Shown: piece by piece, positions 58,305-64,000 of the stretch
Layout: the number at the start of each line of letters is the position of its first letter
Numbering within the stretch: position 1 is the first letter of the stretch
Position numbers and translations under genes: made by a program
Source of the DNA: Strongylocentrotus droebachiensis
Taxonomy: Eukaryota; Echinodermata; Echinoidea; Camarodonta; Strongylocentrotidae
Length of the DNA stretch: 64,000 bases
Direction: 5' to 3'
Assembly: GCA_035222895.1 (NCBI GenBank)
Contig: JAVYIG010005279.1
Span: forward strand, 1 to 64,000
Notes under the pieces: generated by a model
What the model saw: only the letters and a program-made list of their open reading frames with translations
Told to the model about the DNA's origin: nothing
Database searches by the model: none

Positions 58305-61300
58305 TCACACACTCGACACTTTTTCACACACGATGATCTCTTCCTTTGAAACCGTGCAGCGATGTATGTCCTTTTTCCTAAGCCGACTCCATTCACTCCT
58401 CGCCTCCCGTTTCCTCCGATGTATGTCAAAGGTCACGAACCGCTCGGGCGCGAAGATGCGTTGATAAAGAGGAGCCATTGGGAGCAGTATCCCGGATATG
58501 ATGTACATACCAATGAAAGCCCAGAGGGCGCCTATGTAGGACCCTGTGTTGTCTATGCTTTGACCTGATAATTTAAAACGAGAATAAGGTTATCTACAAG
58601 AGGAAAAATCAAAAAAATCGTGAACTAACTATACGTAGGCCTACAGGGTTTGACATATTCTAACGATTTGATAATGATGATGATAAATAAAAGTAAATAT
58701 GTAGTGCTCACAAGTTAAAGAGGCTGTAGCATGACGAGAATATGCGTCTTTGCCGAGGCCCACTCGGGGAAATTGGGTATAATATGATTACGGACGACTC
58801 CACCGCAGTAGGCCTACGTAATCAGGTGCGTGCAACAGACGCAAAACCGAAGCGTGAGGAGAACTTCGGTCTGTTTCGCGAATGCTAGCGCGCGCTGACC
58901 CAGTTAATCAAGTCCATTCGTTTACGTGCAGTTGTCCAAAAAAAGACGTAGATGGCGTCAACCAGTATTTCCATGTTACAGCCCCTTTAACAAATTACGC
59001 TAAAATGACGTTTAATGCAGCACCGATTTTCTTGGACCCAATACATTTTCTGCAGAGAAACTGTTGGCATCGTTAGAAAATTCCGAAGAGGTGGTCAGTG
59101 TTCAAAACAGTTTTATATTCTTTTTACTCACCTTACCATATTGTTAATGTATGTATTTTGGTTAACTATAGGGCCCCGCTCACAAGCTTAGCTTTTAAGG
59201 GGTTCCTAATACCATTCATTTAATGATGTAATCAAGTTAATATATGTTGATTAATGTACTATTACCAGTCTCTTTTTTTTGTAAAAGTTTATATCATGTT
59301 ATGTGTGGTTTTGAATAAAATGAACTTAAAACTTGAAACTGAACTTGAAACTTACATACTGAGGGATATGGGCGTCAAACAAAGGGTAGAATACTATGAT
59401 TGTAGTAAGATTCCATGACAATAATCATCCCGAAACATTATCCCAACAGGAAAAAATGCCCCAAGAAAAAAAATACACACGAGGGCAAAAGTGCCCCATA
59501 TGAAAATTGAAGTTCTTGGAGTTCTGCAATAAAACCATTGCTTCTACATTATGACAATCCGTTTCAAAGTATACATTCAGTTCAACAATATTCTGATGTC
59601 ATGCTTAGTACTTCAATATTTCTATTTTGCCTTTTTTATCTGTACTATTCTATTACATTGTGTTATGTCGATTACAGAATTTATTAATTATGTATATACG
59701 TATATGTGCTTTGTGCATGTCATCATGCCCATATTGAAACAGATATAAATTGATTAATTCAATATAAAACAAAAAAAACTATGTTAATGGCAGGGTATTC
59801 TACTGACGCCACTTCAGATTTACGTAACCAGTCACGTGCCTCTCACATTTCCCGATGTGTCGACAACCTTGTCCCACAATGCATCACCAACCGACCATCC
59901 GATGTCGCTCGCGTTTACTTATGATGCTAGGTTACAGGAACCAGAAAATCACTCTATGTACACCTATTCACCAACAGATGGCGCAATTGAAAATACATGA
60001 CCGCAGTGGTAGCGATCGATGTCGGTAAAAAATACCCTGCCTTTAAAACGTCATTTAAAAATCAGTTCCTCACCCACGAGAGAGCCAAGAAGTAATCCAG
60101 TACCATAGCAGAAGAAGATCACCGCTGAAGTCTCCGTCGCCCTCTCTTGGCCAAAGAAATCAGGAGCAAGGCTATACGTGACAACGTTGGTTATTGCTAC
60201 TGAGATGCCAGCGGCTAAAAGGGAATTCAATTATGGAATTTTGTTTTAATGGATTTTAAAAACTTCGACCCTGGACCCAACACTGTATAATATCCCGACC
60301 CTTAACCTCAATCTTAATTGCAACCCTAATCTTAACCCTATACCTTTAACAAAATGCAGCCCGCTTGATTTGACACCTGAGTATTAGTCGCATATTGTCT
60401 ACGCATTCACCATTTGCCGGTACTATATAATACATTAATCAGGCATGTCGATGTATTCAGTCATAATCGGGGTGATAGTGAATCGGGGCCAATACAAGAT
60501 GTATGCAGTCCCTGTTATTTGCCAATCGAGATCAATGTATTGATTCCAATTTCAAGAGAAAGGAACTTCATTGGCTGGCGTTAGGTAGTTTGCATTCAAT
60601 CGCAACGAAAATATCAGCGATGCAATACATTATGGACCAATTCAGACGTAAAAGTGATTTGGAATTCAATCACAAAATTACCACGAGCGATTCGATGCTA
60701 GGTTGACCATGAGTGGCTTACCTTAGAGTTTGCCTTCAATCTCCCAAATTTAACATCATCGATGCAACTAAATGTTAAACATGATTGGCTAACGCTAGTG
60801 ATTTGGCATTCAACCCCCCCCCCCCGGAAATATATTGGCATGATTAGTGGTGCCGCAATATGAGTGGCTAACGCAATAGAGTTTGCATTCAACTACGAAC
60901 TTATGACCAGCGCTGCATTACACAGTTAAAAATGGTTGGCAAACGCTAGAGATTTTGCTTTCGATCCCTAAATTTACCATCAACGATGTAACATAATGTT
61001 GATTGTGATTGGCTATTGCTAGAAAGTTTGCATTAAATCGCCAAATTACCATCAGTTATACAAAAAGTCGAACGTGATTGGCTAGTGCGATAGAAGTTGC
61101 ATTCAATCGAAAAAAAATACAGTCATCGATACAAGCAAACTGGTGGAACATGATTGGCTTCCGTAAAGTAATGCAATCATATTACTACCATCGATGCAAT
61201 AAAGAATAGTTCATGATTGGTCACTGCAGGTAAGGTGCATTCAACTTACCAATGGCTGTGCAATAAACTGGTATAACACTCCTCACGTTCATAAGTAGGA

Positions 61301-63646
61301 TCCAAACGACGATACCGATGACGTTGGAAATGACTTGCATGAAGATTCTCGGGAAGGGAAGATGTTCCCCGATGAAAATCAGAGCCACTTTACCAACAAG
61401 AATGCCCAAGGCGGTGAAAGACACGAACCGAACGCCTGTCTGCTCCATGAAACCAACATACACTAGGTAATTGATCTGGGGAGAAATAACGAAGGTCCAA
61501 GGCCCCGTTGCATAAAGCTTACCATTGATGGTAACTTTGCCATCAATATTAACAACCATGGCAACAGTACCCAACAGCCAATCAAATCAAATAAAAAGCA
61601 AAGTTACCATCAATGTCAAAGTTGTATGCAACGAGGCCCAGGATTGTAACTTATGAGAACATTTTACGGTAGAAATGTAAGGATACAATTCAGAGAGTGC
61701 ATTCTACTGGTTCTTGTTGTGTAACTATTTGAAACTAAGTGAAATATAATCGGGTATCATGTATCCTTTAGACAAAAGCGCTTTAGCGGTTCAAATCTTT
61801 TAAGTTGTCTCTCAATCCTTCATCGTCATCAGAAGCGCGGTACTTCAATTTCGGCAGCATTGCTACGTTTAAAAAGTAGGTGATAACTGATTGTAGCAGA
61901 TTCCATTACTCTTTTTTTATCATGCTGTTAGAGACCGCCTAAAGTTTATATTGATGTTAAATAATTGTTATTTATAAAAATGCATGAAGACAGTTAAGTT
62001 ACGTAACTTAAGGAAAGGAAACAAGCCGTAACCAAACGAAAATCAATATCATGTATGACTATTATTTTGTCATTACCAACATGTATCGATATTTTGTATC
62101 CTATTCCTGTTCTTTGTAAGCTTAGTTTGTCTGAGCCTTTATTTTACATGTGAGCGAAACAAATATCCATGATGAATGTACATTGGACAAATGAAAATAT
62201 TGACTTGAATTGAACAGGGATACTTACTTAAATCGCCAAGAGCAGCTAAGAGCCACTAACAGCTGAAAAACGTCCGACATAATGGAAGCGATCAAAAGGC
62301 CACATCGATCCTCGAGACAAGATCCTCATCTGTTTATAAGTGTTAGGACCTGAAATTATATCTCCGTCTGAATATGTGGTTTAAAAAAAACCTTGAAACA
62401 GCCTTTGCAGTCTTTTAAGAACATATGGGCTCTGTCTTGGCTGCTCAGGGATTTTTTGTCGGCTTATTTTCGACTCTCATATTCTGTTGGCTGCTCTTAG
62501 TTGCTATTAGCCGCGGGTTTTAGTTGGAGCAATACACCCTTTTACGGTTACAAGAGTGCGCGTGCGCAGACAAAGTTGTTTACTCGTAAATTAAAATGGC
62601 GTCCATATGATGTGAGCGTACAGCGCAGGCAGTGACGCAACAATACACGCGCATCTGAAAACATTGATAACGCAATGTTTAAGCGCAAATAAAAATGGCG
62701 GCCTTAACCGTAAAAGGGTGTATTGGAATATTTGTTTAACTCTCGTTCCTCACCGCGTTTACATAGTAGAAGCAGTCGCCGATTCCATTGAGGATGGTTG
62801 CGACAGAAATCATCCAGAGCTCTGGGAAGGTCAGGGCCCTACCGATTTTCCGAAGCATCCCAAGGTCTTGAAGATCCTCTAGAGGCTTCTCCGATGTTAA
62901 GATATCAAGTGCCTCCAGATTAGCCAGCTGTTTGTCGTTGTTGATAGGGTAACGTCTGGCCGCGGTTGCTGGGGAACAGTCATCGCTCTGCCAAGCCTGT
63001 TGGATGCCCCTCGACTGATCCATTGTGAAAACTTTTTCTTCAGAATCAAGAACATCGATCGATGCATCACCATTGCTGCTTTCATCGCATGGGGTTTGAG
63101 ACGACACGTCACAGTTCGTCGTCAATTGATGATAGTATCTCTCATCATCAAGTAGCGCATTATCCGCCTTCTCGACTGCCGGCTTATCTTCGGAACAAGC
63201 ATCCGATATCAGACTTCGATCGTCAACTGACTTTTCCATCACCGTTGTTTCGTCTGCGCGCTGCTCTTCATCTAACAGTAAACTCTCCCCATTCTCCCCC
63301 ACTCCATCTACAACTCTATAAGCTGGCTGACTACCGGCATATACTTTACTATTGCATTCTCTATTCATCTTCGATGGGTTGTGTCGTAAACCATTTAAAG
63401 GACACTTTTCTAGATCGTCCGGCATAGCTTCAGCGATTCTGTCGATGGCATAATCGTCCTGTTTTGTTATAACTTTGCAGTATCTGTTCTTCGTTTTTCT
63501 GTTCCCATAGTGATCTGATGGAAGGGTGTAGGTGAGGACACATGGAAGACCGACGGCGAGAACAAGAGCTCCCATGACTCTTGGTGTGATCCTCCAGCCG
63601 AACTTCGTAGTGAGGAGAGCCATAAGTTGTGTCAAAGACAGCATAC
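58305..63646 (-). CDS. Copy D: inverted transporter copy, exons 3-6, cut by window end
   Basis: Exons in gene order: 62754-63646 (exon 3, 893 bp), 61250-61475 (4, 226 bp), 60074-60214 (5, 141 bp) and 58305-58564 (6, 260 bp), minus strand. Frames are open and splice signals match the other copies. Exons 1 and 2 would lie beyond 64000. By my count exon 3 differs from copy B at seven residues, for example an isoleucine-to-asparagine change in the loop and leucine to proline in TLRVMG. Whether this copy is complete cannot be judged here. Confidence 0.8.
59789..60041. mobile_element. Small TIR element in copy D intron 5
   Basis: Counterpart of 26056-26307 with the same GGCAGGGTATT ends. Confidence 0.55.
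62534..62721. mobile_element. 188-bp MITE in copy D intron 3
   Basis: Counterpart of 28767-28954, same ACACCCTTTTACGGTTA ends and length. Confidence 0.78.
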
Positions 63647-63691
63647 CTGACAGATTGAATAGAGAATTAATACAATAAACACAAACGGAAT

Positions 63692-63790
63692 GGCCCGAAT
63701 TCACAAAGGAGGTTTGTCGACAAACCGAGGTTTATGTACGTCATATGACGCGTTTTGACGCGTTTTTTACAAACCTGGTGAATTCGGGCC
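63692..63790. mobile_element. 99-bp MITE in copy D intron 2
   Basis: Counterpart of 29925-30023. Downstream, 63860-64000 is the GAA microsatellite in which the window ends. Confidence 0.78.
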
Positions 63791-64000
63791 AAAATGTATG
63801 TAAACGATTAACTGAAGTGTTGTGGAAGCGGAGAAAGACTGAAAAGAAGAATGAAAACAAGGGAAAGAAGAAGAAGACGACGACTGAGGGAAAATGAGAA
63901 GGATAACACGAAGAAGAAGAACAAGAAGAAGAAGTATAAGAAGAAGATGAAGAAGAAGAAAGAAGAAGAAGAAGAAGAAGATGAGGATGAAGAAGAAGAA

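Noticed and set aside
1-64000. CRISPR arrays, operons or phage-type systems
   Set aside because: Repeats here lack regular unique spacers and adjacent cas-like genes; introns and LINEs mark the DNA as animal nuclear.
1-64000. tRNA or rRNA genes
   Set aside because: No A-box/B-box pair with a cloverleaf and no rRNA-like conserved blocks were noticed by eye; a tRNAscan run would be decisive.

Overview
The window is eukaryotic: GT-AG introns, AT-rich intergenic DNA, many microsatellites and poly-C/poly-G tracts, a Tx1/L1-type LINE, fold-back elements and many small DNA transposons. These features fit a marine invertebrate deuterostome. I lean to a sea urchin, because fold-back 'TU' elements built of short subrepeats are known there. 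That assignment is an inference.

The only protein-coding host gene I can support is a six-exon transporter of the SLC16/monocarboxylate-transporter type (major facilitator superfamily). It occurs four times. Copy A (+, exon-1 tail 4552-4573, exons 2-6 at 7765-14393) converges on copy B (-, 24575-30768) across a long GA/TC minisatellite. The arrangement repeats as copy C (+, 39501-50366) and copy D (-, 58305-63646, running off the window). Only C has all six exons here: 2022 bp of coding sequence, 673 residues plus stop, with every junction in phase. A keeps just the last 22 bp of exon 1, because the duplicated block starts inside that exon. B has no exon 1; a dead LINE lies where it should be.

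Layout. 1-1300: poly-C satellite and a fragment of a transposon family met again at 36.4 kb. 1320-3190: ~150-bp tandem repeat. 3198-4260: fold-back element. 4552-20463: gene A block ending in a 27-bp purine minisatellite. 20464-20581: spacer. 20582-31640: inverted gene B block. 31660-36110: 5'-truncated LINE carrying two nested small elements, then a second LINE remnant. 36222-38050: half of a fold-back element with a 1.3-kb hAT-like element inside it. 38050-39500: GA repeats and the 5' flank of gene C. 39501-55233: gene C block. 55350-64000: gene D block.

Insertions shared by copies give a history. A and C share a Harbinger-like MITE, a 940-bp fold-back and a SINE-like insertion. B and D share a hAT-like element, a 188-bp MITE and a 99-bp MITE. 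All four share one MITE next to exon 4. The tail-to-tail inversion (A/B) is therefore older than the duplication of the whole inverted pair (A-B to C-D). By my count exon 3 shows 3 amino-acid differences between A and C, 7 between B and D and 20 between A and B. The A-B/C-D similarity could be a recent segmental duplication or two haplotypes assembled in series; the sequence alone does not settle this.
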